The notes beneath the pieces were generated by a model that did not search any database, was not told where the DNA came from, and saw only the letters and a program-made list of their open reading frames with translations. A stretch of DNA of 64,000 nt from Mycobacterium lehmannii (GTDB lineage Bacteria > Actinomycetota > Actinomycetes > Mycobacteriales > Mycobacteriaceae): NCBI RefSeq assembly GCF_002245535.1, contig NZ_NKCN01000004.1, positions 124,001 through 188,000 on the forward strand. Reading direction: 5' to 3'. Numbering within the stretch: the first letter of the stretch is position 1; every line of letters begins with the position of its first letter. The translations under genes were made by a program, and so were the position numbers. This document shows, in pieces, positions 31,625 to 39,913 of this stretch.

Positions 31625-32968
31625 TCAGCAGTGCAACAGGAAATGCTCGAGGACCTGGGTACCGAACTTCAACGCGTCAACGGGTACCCGTTCGTCGACG
31701 CCGTGGAACAACGCGGTGAAGTCGAGGTCGGGCGGCAACTGCAGCGGTGCGAACCCGAAGCATCGGATCCCTAACTGCGCGAACGCTTTTGCATCCGTAC
31801 CCCCGGAAAGCATGTACGGCACGATGCGGGCGTCGGGGTCCACGGACAGGATCGCGCCGTTCATCGCGTCGACCAGGTCGCCATCGAACGTGGTCTCGTA
31901 GGACGGCAGTTCGGTGACCCACTCGCGGGTGACGTTCGGGCCGATCAGCTCGTCGACCTCGTGTTCGAAGGCCGCCTGACGCCCCGGCAGAATCCGGCAG
32001 TCCACCACCGCTTCGGCCGAGGCCGGGATGACGTTGGCCTTGTACCCGGCCTTGAGCATCGTCGGATTGGCGGTGTCGCGCAGGGTGGCGCCGACCACTC
32101 GGGCAATCGGGCCCAGCTTGGCGATGGCGCCGGCCAGGTCCGGCGAGTCGACGTCGAACGAATAGCCGGTCTCCTCAGTGACCGCCTGCAGGAACTGGCT
32201 GACGGCGTCGGTCATCACCAGCGGGAACTCGTGGCGGCCCAGCTTGGCCACCGCTTCGGCCACCGCGGTCACGGAGTTGCTGTCGTGGATCATCGAGCCG
32301 TGGCCGGCGTGGCTGCGCGCGGTCAGCTTCATCCAGTTCATCGACTTCTCGGCCGTCTCGACCAGGTAGAGGCGCCGCTCGCCGCCGTCCTTGCGCGGCA
32401 CGGTCAACGAGAAGCCGCCTACCTCGCCGACCGCCTCGGTAGCCCCGGCGAACAGGTCGGGCCGGTTTTTGACCAGCCAGTGTGAGCCGAACTTGCCGCC
32501 GGCCTCCTCGTCGGACAGGAACGCGAAGATCAGGTCGCGCGGCGGGGTGATGCCTGCGCGTTTGAAGTGCCGCGCGATCGCGATCATCATGCCGCACATG
32601 TCCTTCATGTCGACCGCGCCGCGACCCCACACGTAGCCGTTCTCGACCGCGCCGGAGAACGGGTGCACGCTCCAGTCGGACGCCTCGGCGGGCACGACAT
32701 CGAGGTGGCCGTGCAGCAGCAGCGACCCACGCGAGCTGTCGGAGCCCTCGAGCCGGGCGAACACATTGCCCCTGCCCGGCGCACCGGCCTCCACGTATTC
32801 GGTCGTATAGCCGACTTCTTCGAGCTGTTCGGCCACCCAGCGCGCGCATTCGGCCTCACCCATGGTGGTGGCCGGGTCGCCGGTGTTGGACGTGTCGAAC
32901 CGGATGAGCGCGCTGACGAGGTCGACGACCTCCGCTTCGGCGTTGACGGGACCAGTCACAGTCACCAT
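31625..32968 (-). CDS. M20/M25/M40-family metallopeptidase (dipeptidase-like)
   Basis: A 447-residue zinc peptidase (Rv2141c position). The metal ligands appear in order as LLLHGHLDVVPA (His, and the Asp acting in catalysis), WGRGAVDMKDMCG (bridging Asp), FLSDEEAGGKFGSHW (catalytic and metal Glu), and a C-terminal ALFHGVDERVPVDALKFG (last His). The dimerisation domain lies at about 195-310 and holds SHAGHGSM. It probably hydrolyses dipeptides or N-acyl amino acids. The start used is ATG 32968 (MVTVTGPV). It is divergent from the tRNA that follows. Confidence 0.93.
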   Translation of the reverse strand: MVTVTGPVNAEAEVVDLVSALIRFDTSNTGDPATTMGEAECARWVAEQLEEVGYTTEYVEAGAPGRGNVFARLEGSDSSRGSLLLHGHLDVVPAEASDWSVHPFSGAVENGYVWGRGAVDMKDMCGMMIAIARHFKRAGITPPRDLIFAFLSDEEAGGKFGSHWLVKNRPDLFAGATEAVGEVGGFSLTVPRKDGGERRLYLVETAEKSMNWMKLTARSHAGHGSMIHDSNSVTAVAEAVAKLGRHEFPLVMTDAVSQFLQAVTEETGYSFDVDSPDLAGAIAKLGPIARVVGATLRDTANPTMLKAGYKANVIPASAEAVVDCRILPGRQAAFEHEVDELIGPNVTREWVTELPSYETTFDGDLVDAMNGAILSVDPDARIVPYMLSGGTDAKAFAQLGIRCFGFAPLQLPPDLDFTALFHGVDERVPVDALKFGTQVLEHFLLHC

Positions 32969-33040
32969 TCGTACCATTGACCTGGCGACTGGGTTTGGGT
33001 CACGCCTCAGTGATCCGATAGCCTTAGCTGCCCACAACGA

Positions 33041-33126
33041 GTCCGAGTGGCGGAATGGCAGACGCGCTAGCTTGAGGTGCTAGTGCCCTATTAACGGGCG
33101 TGGGGGTTCAAGTCCCCCCTCGGACA
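33041..33126 (+). tRNA. tRNA-Leu (anticodon GAG)
   Basis: The acceptor arms GTCCGAG (33041-33047) and CTCGGAC (33119-33125) pair perfectly, with discriminator A at 33126 and no encoded CCA. The anticodon arm CTAGC-TTGAGGT-GCTAG places GAG at positions 34-36. A long variable arm (TGCCC...GGGCG) identifies a class II tRNA, and the T-arm GGGGG-TTCAAGT-CCCCC is perfect. The 3' end overlaps the remnant of a serine recombinase gene, marking an integration site. Confidence 0.97.
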
Positions 33127-34139
33127 CATCCGGCGACACGACTCAGGTCGGCAGTCGCCGTGACTCGCCGAAGATGCGGGTCGTAGTCGAGACGCAGGCC
33201 CAAGCTTGCGTACACCTCGGCGCGCTCAGCTCCGGTTGCCGCGCCGAGGATGACCGACAGTCCGCCTAACTCCTTAACTAACTCACTGATCTCGGCGGCA
33301 CACATGGCGCGGGGCCGCTCCACTCGCTCAACGCGTGCCCTCAGCTCGTCGCGCTCGGCGGTACGTTGACGCAACGCAGCAGTTAGATCCTCAACGGCCA
33401 CGCCAGACTCCACGGCGGTGATCAAGGCAGCCACTTTGGCATTCGCCTCGCTCAGCTGGCGCTGCAAGGCGGCGTAGCCAGGTCCGGCCGCCGGGTCCAC
33501 GTCTTGCCCGCGTGCGAGGTCTTCTGGATCGGCCAGAGTGGCGATCCATTCGTCGAGTCGCGCTGTCACTGCGTCTTCGCGGAGATAGACGGTGCGCGGA
33601 TGATCACTCAGGTCCACAGGTACAGAACGTGACTTGCCGAACTCACAACGGTAGAGGATCCGCGTTGTTTGCTTCCCCGGCCGGGCGGCGCCCTGCATTC
33701 GCCGTCCACATGCGGCGCAGAACAGCAGCCCACGCAGCGCATACGGCACTGTCGATTCTCTGCTGCACACGCGACCGGGACCACGCCGCGCCTGCATCCG
33801 GAGACGAACAGCCTGCGCCAGCTCATCAGGGATCAGCTCTTCGTGCGTGCGTCGATCGGGTGCGATCCAGTCGGCCCGATCGCGCCACCGCATGCGAGTC
33901 TCATATCCCGCGGCGACATCATCGGGGTTCAAAAGGACCTCATACTTCTCCTGCTTGCCCCAGACACGGATACCGCGGTACGCAGGGTTGTCGAGAATGG
34001 CGCGGATCGCCGAATGGGACCATCCACGTGGGTCACGATGCCGGTTCCGTGCCGGGTTGTATTGGCTCGGTGATGGCACTCCATCGTCGGTGAGCTGCTG
34101 TGCGATGAAGCGCAAGCCAGCACCATCGGCATACATGCG
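33108..34139 (-). pseudogene. Large serine recombinase (integrase), 5' truncated
   Basis: About 343 residues remain: the recombinase domain from RMYADGAGLRFIAQQL, with WSHSAIRAILDNPAYRG, then the zinc-ribbon YALRGLLFCAACGRRM, then a coiled coil of Leu/Glu/Arg-rich residues (LQRQLSEANAKVAALI onward). The N-terminal resolvase domain with the catalytic Ser (about 170-200 residues) is absent. The frame stops exactly where the IS3-type left end begins at 34140, and no N-terminal part exists beyond the element. The last four residues and the stop are encoded by the tRNA-Leu 3' end. This is the expected position of an integrase next to its attachment site. Confidence 0.88.
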
Positions 34140-34185
34140 TGAGGTTCCCCCGAGACCGTGGAGGCATCAGCTATAAGGAGTAGCG

Positions 34186-34476
34186 ATGTCAGAGAAGCGG
34201 AAGAAGTACGACCGGGAGTTCCGTGAGGGGGCTGTTCGGATCGTGCGGGAGACGGGTAAGCCGATCGCGCAGGTCGCGCGGGATCTGGGTGTGCATGAGG
34301 GCACTTTGGGCAATTGGGTTGCCCAGGACCGTGAGGCGCGGGAGGGCCGTGGGGAGTTGACCCGCGACGATCTTGCGGAACTCAAACGCCTGCGCAGCGA
34401 GGTTGCCGAGCTGCGGATGGAGCGTGATGTCCTCAAGCGATCAGTGGTCCTGTGGGTGAAGGAGGCGACGAAGTGA
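34186..34476 (+). CDS. IS3-family transposase OrfA
   Basis: A 96-residue DNA-binding subunit. The helix-turn-helix is DREFREGAVRIVRETGKPIA followed by QVARDLGVHEGTLGNWV. A leucine-zipper-like segment closes it (LKRLRSEVAELRMERDVLKRSV). Typical of HTH_Tnp_1 OrfA proteins. The 3' end overlaps orfB in the -1 frame, the usual arrangement for a programmed frameshift or coupled translation. Confidence 0.93.
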   Translation: MSEKRKKYDREFREGAVRIVRETGKPIAQVARDLGVHEGTLGNWVAQDREAREGRGELTRDDLAELKRLRSEVAELRMERDVLKRSVVLWVKEATK

Positions 34477-35645
34477 GCGTGGCACGTTTCATCGCCGACC
34501 AGAGGGCCAAATACCGGGTGCCGCATGAGGTTACGTGCAGGCTGCTGGAAGTCAGCGCGGCGTGGTTCTACAAGTGGATCAAGCGTGCGGCTGACCCGGA
34601 TGGGCCCTATACCGACACCGAGCGGCGCCGCGTCGAACTCGACGCGGCAGTCGCGGCGGCGTTCGACAAGGCCCGGGACCTGCATGGGTCGCCGCGGCTG
34701 GTCACCGACTTGCGTGAGCTGGGCTGGCAGGTGTCGGAGAAAACGGTGGCAGACTCGATGCGCCGCCAGGGTTTGGTGGCGCGCCGCATCAAACGCCGCA
34801 ATGGGCTGACCAAACAGGACAAGGCGGCCCCGAAGTTCGCGGACCTGGTCAAACGCGACTTCACTGCGTCCGCGCCGAACCGCAAATGGGTCGGCGACAT
34901 GACCGAGATCCCGACCGAGTCCGGTCAGAAATTGTATTTGGCGACGGTGATCGACCTCTACAGCCGGCGGTTGCTGGGGGCGGCGATGGGCCTGCATCCG
35001 GATGCCGAGTTGGCGTGTGCGGCCATCAAGATGGCGGTGGCCGCCCGCGGGGGCCGCCAGGCGATCTGGCGCGACGAGGAGGCCGAGCGGGTCATCTTCC
35101 ACACCGACCGCGGTAGCACCTATACCGCGAACGCTTTCACCAAGTTGTGCCGGCAGTTGGGGATTCGGCAGTCGATGGGGCGGGTCGGGTCGTGCTTCGA
35201 TAATGCTGCCGCGGAGGCGTTCTTCTCCTCCTTGGAGTGGGAAGTATTGTCCCGCAATAGATTCCATGATAGCATCCAAGCGCGCGCGGTTGTCATCGAC
35301 TGGTGCTACACCTTCTACAATCACCAACGCCGGCACAGCGCCGTCCGCTATGGCGAACGGCTCGCCGAGATCGGAGCGGTCCCCTCGATCGGCACGATCG
35401 GAGACAGCTACGATAATGCCCTGGAGACGGTGAACGGCTACTACAAGGCGGAGCTGATCTACGGGCCAGTCCGCACCAGGCCGTGGAAGACCGTCGAGGA
35501 CGTCGAACTCGCGACCCTGAGCTGGGTGTACTGGCACAACACCAGCCGCTTACACAGCTACCTTAATGACATCCCACCCACCGAGTTCGAAGCCGCGTTC
35601 TACGATGCACATGGGACCGACCAACCCCTGTCCGGAATCCAATAA
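34473..35645 (+). CDS. IS3-family transposase OrfB, hybrid of two elements
   Basis: The likely start is GTG 34473, with GGAGG 7 bp upstream; an in-frame ATG at 34452 also exists. An HTH_21 region precedes the rve integrase core: first Asp in KWVGDMTEIPTESG, second Asp in IFHTDRGSTYTANAF, and Glu in AAAEAFFSSLEWEV. After NHQRRHSA (near residue 290) the sequence switches to VRYGERLAEIGAVPSIG and repeats the end of a catalytic core (GDSYDNALETVNGYYKAEL), closing with a second OrfB C terminus. At 390 residues it is about 100 longer than usual OrfB. It probably cannot transpose either parent properly. Confidence 0.85.
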   Translation: MSVARFIADQRAKYRVPHEVTCRLLEVSAAWFYKWIKRAADPDGPYTDTERRRVELDAAVAAAFDKARDLHGSPRLVTDLRELGWQVSEKTVADSMRRQGLVARRIKRRNGLTKQDKAAPKFADLVKRDFTASAPNRKWVGDMTEIPTESGQKLYLATVIDLYSRRLLGAAMGLHPDAELACAAIKMAVAARGGRQAIWRDEEAERVIFHTDRGSTYTANAFTKLCRQLGIRQSMGRVGSCFDNAAAEAFFSSLEWEVLSRNRFHDSIQARAVVIDWCYTFYNHQRRHSAVRYGERLAEIGAVPSIGTIGDSYDNALETVNGYYKAELIYGPVRTRPWKTVEDVELATLSWVYWHNTSRLHSYLNDIPPTEFEAAFYDAHGTDQPLSGIQ

Positions 35646-35685
35646 CCCGAGCCTCCGGGAAAGTCAGGGCGATTCAATCAAGTCG

Positions 35686-36885
35686 CTAGAGTCCGATACG
35701 TTTGGCGATGACCTCGTTCATGATTTCGTTGGTGCCACCGCCTATTCCGAGAATCCGGCAGTCTCGATAGTGTCTCTCGATCTCAGACTCACGCATGTAG
35801 CCCATCCCACCGAAGATCTGAACCGCCTCGTTAACCACGTAGTCGCACGCATACACAGCGGTGTTCTTGGCCATCGACACCTCGGCAACGACATCCTCCC
35901 CCGCTAGCCACCTCTGCATGACCGCACGGGTGTAGGTGCACGCCACGTCGACCTGTCGAGCCATCTCCGCAAGCTTATGGCGAATCACCTGGCGCCCCGT
36001 CAAGGGTCTACCGAACGTTTCACGCTCCCGCGCCCAACTCTTGGCAAGATCGAGAGCCCTACCCGCCGTCGCGTACGCCTGGACGGCGATGCCGAGCCGT
36101 TCAGCCTGAAACTGCTGCATGATCTGCAAAAACCCGCTGTTCTCTGCCCCCACCAGGTTCTCAGCCGGTACGCGAACGTCGACGAAAGTCAACTCGGCGG
36201 TGTCGCTACATCGCCATCCCATCTTGTCCAACCGGCGGGACACTTCGAATCCAGGCGAATTCTTGTCGATCACGAGCAATGAAACTCCACCGTAACCCGG
36301 TCCGCCGGTGCGTACCGCCGTCGTAACGAAGTCCGCCCGAACTCCGCTGGTGATGAACGTCTTTGCTCCGTTGACCACGTAGGTGTCCCCTTCGCGCACT
36401 GCGCGTGTGCGCAAATTCGCGACATCTGAGCCTGCTCCAGGCTCGGTAACGCCCAGCGAGCCGATCATCTTTCCTGCGAGCGTAGGACGGACATATCGTT
36501 CAATCAGGGCGTCGGAGCCATTGGCGGCAATGTGGGGAAGGGCAATGCCATGGGTGAACAAGGCGGCGCAGACGCCAGTGGACCCGCCTGCGGCCAGGAT
36601 GGCCTCAGTGACCAGTGCAGAGTCAATCGCATTGCCGCCGCTGCCGCCGACTTCTTCCGGGAACCCGATTCCGAGAAGCCCCACCTCGGCAGCATTGAGA
36701 TGCAGGTCGCGCGGAATCTCACCCACGCGCTCCCATTCCGCTAGCTTCGGCGCGATTTCACGTTCCGAGAAAGACCGTGCCATTTGGCTCAGCGCTCGTC
36801 GCTCCGGCGTGGTCCACACCTCCGGGGCGATAGCGAAACGAGCAGCCCCATCCCTGCTTGCCGTGGTCGTGCCAGCGTCCGTCAT
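35686..36885 (-). CDS. Acyl-CoA dehydrogenase (island copy 1)
   Basis: A 399-residue FAD enzyme that introduces the alpha-beta double bond in acyl-CoA. The flavin/substrate loop is SLGVTEPGAGSDVANL. KTFITSGVRADF follows, then WRCSDTAELTFVDVRVP, RERETFGRPLTGRQVIRHKL and IFGGMGYMRESEIER. The C-terminal YEGT position reads GGGT, so the catalytic base is probably the Glu in FQAERL, as in long-chain and isovaleryl-CoA dehydrogenases. It is the last gene of the minus-strand island operon and ends 10 bp from the IS right end. ATG at 36885. Confidence 0.93.
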   Translation of the reverse strand: MTDAGTTTASRDGAARFAIAPEVWTTPERRALSQMARSFSEREIAPKLAEWERVGEIPRDLHLNAAEVGLLGIGFPEEVGGSGGNAIDSALVTEAILAAGGSTGVCAALFTHGIALPHIAANGSDALIERYVRPTLAGKMIGSLGVTEPGAGSDVANLRTRAVREGDTYVVNGAKTFITSGVRADFVTTAVRTGGPGYGGVSLLVIDKNSPGFEVSRRLDKMGWRCSDTAELTFVDVRVPAENLVGAENSGFLQIMQQFQAERLGIAVQAYATAGRALDLAKSWARERETFGRPLTGRQVIRHKLAEMARQVDVACTYTRAVMQRWLAGEDVVAEVSMAKNTAVYACDYVVNEAVQIFGGMGYMRESEIERHYRDCRILGIGGGTNEIMNEVIAKRIGL

Positions 36886-37044
36886 CTCAGCCTCCCAGAG
36901 AATGTGATAGATGATCGATGAGGTGTCTGATGCTTGCCGTCCTCACGACGGGAAAGAAGGACCCGACGCCAACCACCCAAGCGGCCCGGCCGCATGATCT
37001 GCAGCAACGCAAGCACATGAAGACAGCAGTGGGCATGATGCTCT

Positions 37045-38151
37045 TCAGAACCGGACCAGCCCTCGGATATTTTTTCCTGAACGCATATCCTGGTAGCCCT
37101 CATTAATTTGGTCGAGGGAGTATTCGCGGGTGACCAACTCATCGAGCTTCAACAACCCAGCGGAGTACAGCTCGACCAGTCGCGGAATATCGTGCGGCGC
37201 ATTGGATGAGCCATACAAAGCGCCACGAATCTGCTTCTCGTAAAGCGTCATTTCAAGCAGTGATCCTGAGATCGATGAGTCGTCGGGGTGCCCGATGGCC
37301 GTGACCACGACGCGCCCGCGCTTTCCGACCAAGGCCAGCGCTTCCGCGGTGTAGGAGGCCTCAGCCACATCGGTGGTGAGGATGCAGACATCAGCCAGCT
37401 TGCCCAGCGTCATATCGCTGACCAGCGACCAAGCTTCATCCATCGAGGCCGCGGTGTGCGTCGCACCGAACCCGCTCGCTTGCTCTCGCTTGAACTTCAC
37501 CGGATCGACCGCCACAATCGCTAGCGCTCCCGCGATTCGCGCGCCCTGAATCGCATTCATTCCGATTCCGCCCGCTCCCACTACCACGACGGTGTCCCCG
37601 GCGCGCACCTCCCCAGTCCGCACCGCAGATCCGTAACCGGTCGTGACGCCGCAACCGATCAAGGCTGCCCGATCCAGGGGGATTCCGCCGTCAATCTTGA
37701 CCACGGACGCCTGCGGCACCACTGTGTACTCGGAAAACGTCCCGAGCAAACACATCTGCCCGACGTCCTCGCCTCGTGCGTGAAAGCGATAGGTGCCGTC
37801 GATCTGCGGTCCCATCATGAGCGCCGCTCCCAACTCACAGAGATTGCCCATGCCGCGCGCGCAGTACGAGCAGCGCCCACACGAGGGAAGGAAGGTCAAG
37901 ATGACAGAATCACCGTCGGACAGTTCCTCAACCCCTTCGCCGCACTCCACGACTGTGCCAGCACCCTCATGACCCCCCACTACCGGCAATGGGATCGGGA
38001 GGTCGCCGGTCACCAGATGTTCGTCGGAATGGCACAAGCCGGTGGCCGCCAGCCGCACGAGGACCTCCCCGGGACCTGGCGGATCCAACTCGACTTCTTC
38101 GACCTCCCACTTCTGCTCCAACCCCCACAAAACAGCCGCACGTGTCTTCAT
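37045..38151 (-). CDS. Zinc-dependent alcohol dehydrogenase (class III-like, AdhD type)
   Basis: A 368-residue medium-chain dehydrogenase. The catalytic zinc ligands are GLCHSDEHLVTGDLP (Cys and its partner), GGHEGAGTVVECGEGV (His-Glu), and the alcohol-binding Cys in LIGCGVTTGYGSAV. The structural zinc cysteines are CGRCSYCARGMGNLC. The NAD site is VVVVGAGGIGMNAIQGARI. The N terminus KTRAAVLWGLEQKWEVEEVEL resembles AdhD (Rv3086) of the mymA operon. It should oxidise primary alcohols to aldehydes, here perhaps the alcohol released by the island esterase. Confidence 0.92.
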   Translation of the reverse strand: MKTRAAVLWGLEQKWEVEEVELDPPGPGEVLVRLAATGLCHSDEHLVTGDLPIPLPVVGGHEGAGTVVECGEGVEELSDGDSVILTFLPSCGRCSYCARGMGNLCELGAALMMGPQIDGTYRFHARGEDVGQMCLLGTFSEYTVVPQASVVKIDGGIPLDRAALIGCGVTTGYGSAVRTGEVRAGDTVVVVGAGGIGMNAIQGARIAGALAIVAVDPVKFKREQASGFGATHTAASMDEAWSLVSDMTLGKLADVCILTTDVAEASYTAEALALVGKRGRVVVTAIGHPDDSSISGSLLEMTLYEKQIRGALYGSSNAPHDIPRLVELYSAGLLKLDELVTREYSLDQINEGYQDMRSGKNIRGLVRF

Positions 38152-38303
38152 GTTGAAGTCCCTTCTATCGAATTACGCTTCTCGAGTAGTTATCCCGACC
38201 GCGCACGGTGGTCGCGCGAACTGTCCTGGATGATCTCCGGGCACATCGCCCAGAGGCCCGCGCCGGCCGCTCACCAGGGCCCGGGCGCGGTACCGCACCG
38301 ACA

Positions 38304-38714
38304 TCACACATTGAGCAGGTCGTGACGCTTGTCGGCCTCAAGGATTGCCCGGTACTCCGGAAAGAGGTTCTTTGCCTGCGGTATGAGCTTGATCAGTTTG
38401 GTGACAGGACCTTTCGCTCGTACAGTTCCTTTCGCCATCGCCATGGTCAAGTTCACCTTCCCCAACCAGAACCTGTTGCCGGTATCCGCGGACATGAACA
38501 ATTCGACATTCGGTGTAACGCCACTGTCCGCGCCGGTCTCTACGACCTTCTCCGGCATATCCACGGTTACTACCGCATCCGGATCGGTGTAGTGGATCCG
38601 TAACACCACCCCGGACCCGGCAAGTCTGTTCGCAAGGTCTTCGTTCTCCAAACCTCGTCGAAAGATGCCGGCGAGGTAGCGGTAAACCTCTTCCGCATCA
38701 GCGAAGACAGCCAT
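38304..38714 (-). CDS. Stand-alone SCP2 sterol/lipid-carrier domain protein
   Basis: A 136-residue protein that I place in the SCP2 superfamily. The pattern is strands VVLRIHYTDPDAVVTVDM and VELFMSADTGNRFWLGKVNL, followed by the helix LTMAMAKGTVRAKGPVTKLIKLIPQAKNLFPEYRAIL that closes the lipid tunnel. Such domains carry sterols, fatty acyl chains or acyl-CoAs. Being separate from a thiolase, it may hand a hydrophobic intermediate between island enzymes. A perfect palindrome lies about 70 bp upstream of its start. Confidence 0.82.
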   Translation of the reverse strand: MAVFADAEEVYRYLAGIFRRGLENEDLANRLAGSGVVLRIHYTDPDAVVTVDMPEKVVETGADSGVTPNVELFMSADTGNRFWLGKVNLTMAMAKGTVRAKGPVTKLIKLIPQAKNLFPEYRAILEADKRHDLLNV

Positions 38715-38784
38715 CGTGATTCTCCCCTCTTATGACACAATTCAAAGCGCTCAAATAAATCTGCTGGGTCGCAACCAGTTCGGC

Positions 38785-38798
38785 TTGCTTCGAAGCAA
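38785..38798. promoter_or_regulatory. Perfect 14-bp palindrome in the BtrH-SCP2 gap
   Basis: TTGCTTCGAAGCAA is self-complementary over all 14 bases. It sits 8 bp past the BtrH-like gene and about 70 bp before the SCP2 start. It could be an operator for an internal promoter or a small processing hairpin. Confidence 0.35.
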
Positions 38799-38805
38799 TC
38801 AGAAC

Positions 38806-39864
38806 TCATAGGAGTAGATCTCCTGCCTCCCTCAGCGCCTCCGCGAGTCGACGTTCGGCTGTCGGCAATTGCGCAGCCACGGACGCGGCGCCGCTCGCTC
38901 TTCGGTGCGGATCTGCACCGCGGTCATAAGCGGCGTGCGCAACCGCGGTCCACAACTCAGATGCGGTCTTTGCAGCCTTCGCTGCTTTAAACGCAGGTTC
39001 GAAACTCAACTCTTCTGCGACGCGCCGACATCCACGTGCTTGCAGATCTCGGAACAGACCGCCTCCGGTTCCGGCTTTTTCGATGAAGGCGCTCAGCGCA
39101 AACAAGGCTCCGTCGAGGGTGTCGTCGTCAAAGATCTTCGGCCACCGCTTGAGATCCTCCACAAAAGTCGATACCCCTGGTAGCCCACGCACCTGAATTT
39201 CACAATCGGAGTCCTCGGTGATCGGCGCGCTCACACACGAACCCTGCATCGCGTCCGCGGACCTACGGAAGGCCGACCGGGCAGCATTGCCGAGATCTGG
39301 TGCCGCGCCGGGCCACTCGACTACGTAGGTGGTGTGCCGCGTGGGGACGGGAAATCCCGTCGATGCCCGCGCCTTCCGTAGATTCTCGTAAGGCACGGCT
39401 TGAGGTGTATCGCGATCGTTATCGACCACGAAGGCGAGTTCCTCGTCGTCGTCGTACCCTACGATCACGACATCGTGCCGGCTCATACTCAGACGCGTTC
39501 TCAAATAGGGCAATTCGGCGATGTCAGTCCACACCATGACCGGCGTACCGGCATCGATCTGTTCGGTCACCCATTTCCACCCGAGATCGGGGTCGTCTGT
39601 CGAACGACACTCGAAGCGCGCGCCCAACCGGGTCAAGTATTCGTCTTCGAGGTCCGCGCTGCGTCCAACGAGGTAGATCGGTGGACGTAGGTGGGCCGAG
39701 CGAACATACGAGAAGTCGAGGGCCCCGCCGAGAGCAAACACGATGCCTTCGTCCGGGGTGTCATCACCCCAACGGATCCCGGCCCATTCGGTCAAATCCC
39801 GAAGAGCCCCCGATCCGCAGTGGCCGCCCATGTCGTGGCGATACGGCACCACCATCGATGCCAT
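38806..39864 (-). CDS. BtrH N-terminal / DUF4872-type protein
   Basis: A 352-residue protein. The N-terminal half carries RHDMGGHCGSGALRDLTEW with the conserved Cys, GIVFALGGALDFSY, PVMVWTDIAELPYL and HDVVIVGYDDDEELAFVVDND, the pattern I associate with BtrH N-terminal domains (papain-like fold; BtrH transfers an aminoacyl chain in butirosin synthesis). The C-terminal helical half (after about 190) fits DUF4872, with SALFALSAFIEKAGTGGGLFRD. The Cys14 and His132-region pair could be catalytic. Its presence in a lipid-type catabolic operon is unexplained. Start ATG 39864 has an AGGAGG site. Confidence 0.8.
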   Translation of the reverse strand: MASMVVPYRHDMGGHCGSGALRDLTEWAGIRWGDDTPDEGIVFALGGALDFSYVRSAHLRPPIYLVGRSADLEDEYLTRLGARFECRSTDDPDLGWKWVTEQIDAGTPVMVWTDIAELPYLRTRLSMSRHDVVIVGYDDDEELAFVVDNDRDTPQAVPYENLRKARASTGFPVPTRHTTYVVEWPGAAPDLGNAARSAFRRSADAMQGSCVSAPITEDSDCEIQVRGLPGVSTFVEDLKRWPKIFDDDTLDGALFALSAFIEKAGTGGGLFRDLQARGCRRVAEELSFEPAFKAAKAAKTASELWTAVAHAAYDRGADPHRRASGAASVAAQLPTAERRLAEALREAGDLLL

Positions 39865-39913
39865 CAGTCCTCCTCCTCTAGATGACTAACGTGCAGGCGG
39901 CAACTCCTCTGAG

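Larger units (their letters stand above)
34140..35676 (+). mobile_element. Chimeric IS3-family insertion sequence
   Basis: The left end TGAGGTTCCCCCGAGACC (from 34140) and the right end, read inward as TGAATCGCCCTGACTTTCCC (from about 35676), are each typical IS3-family ends. They do not match one another as inverted repeats. No flanking target duplication is evident (TGCG on the left, ATCA on the right). The transposase also joins two families. The unit therefore looks like the left part of one element fused to the right part of another. Confidence 0.8.
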
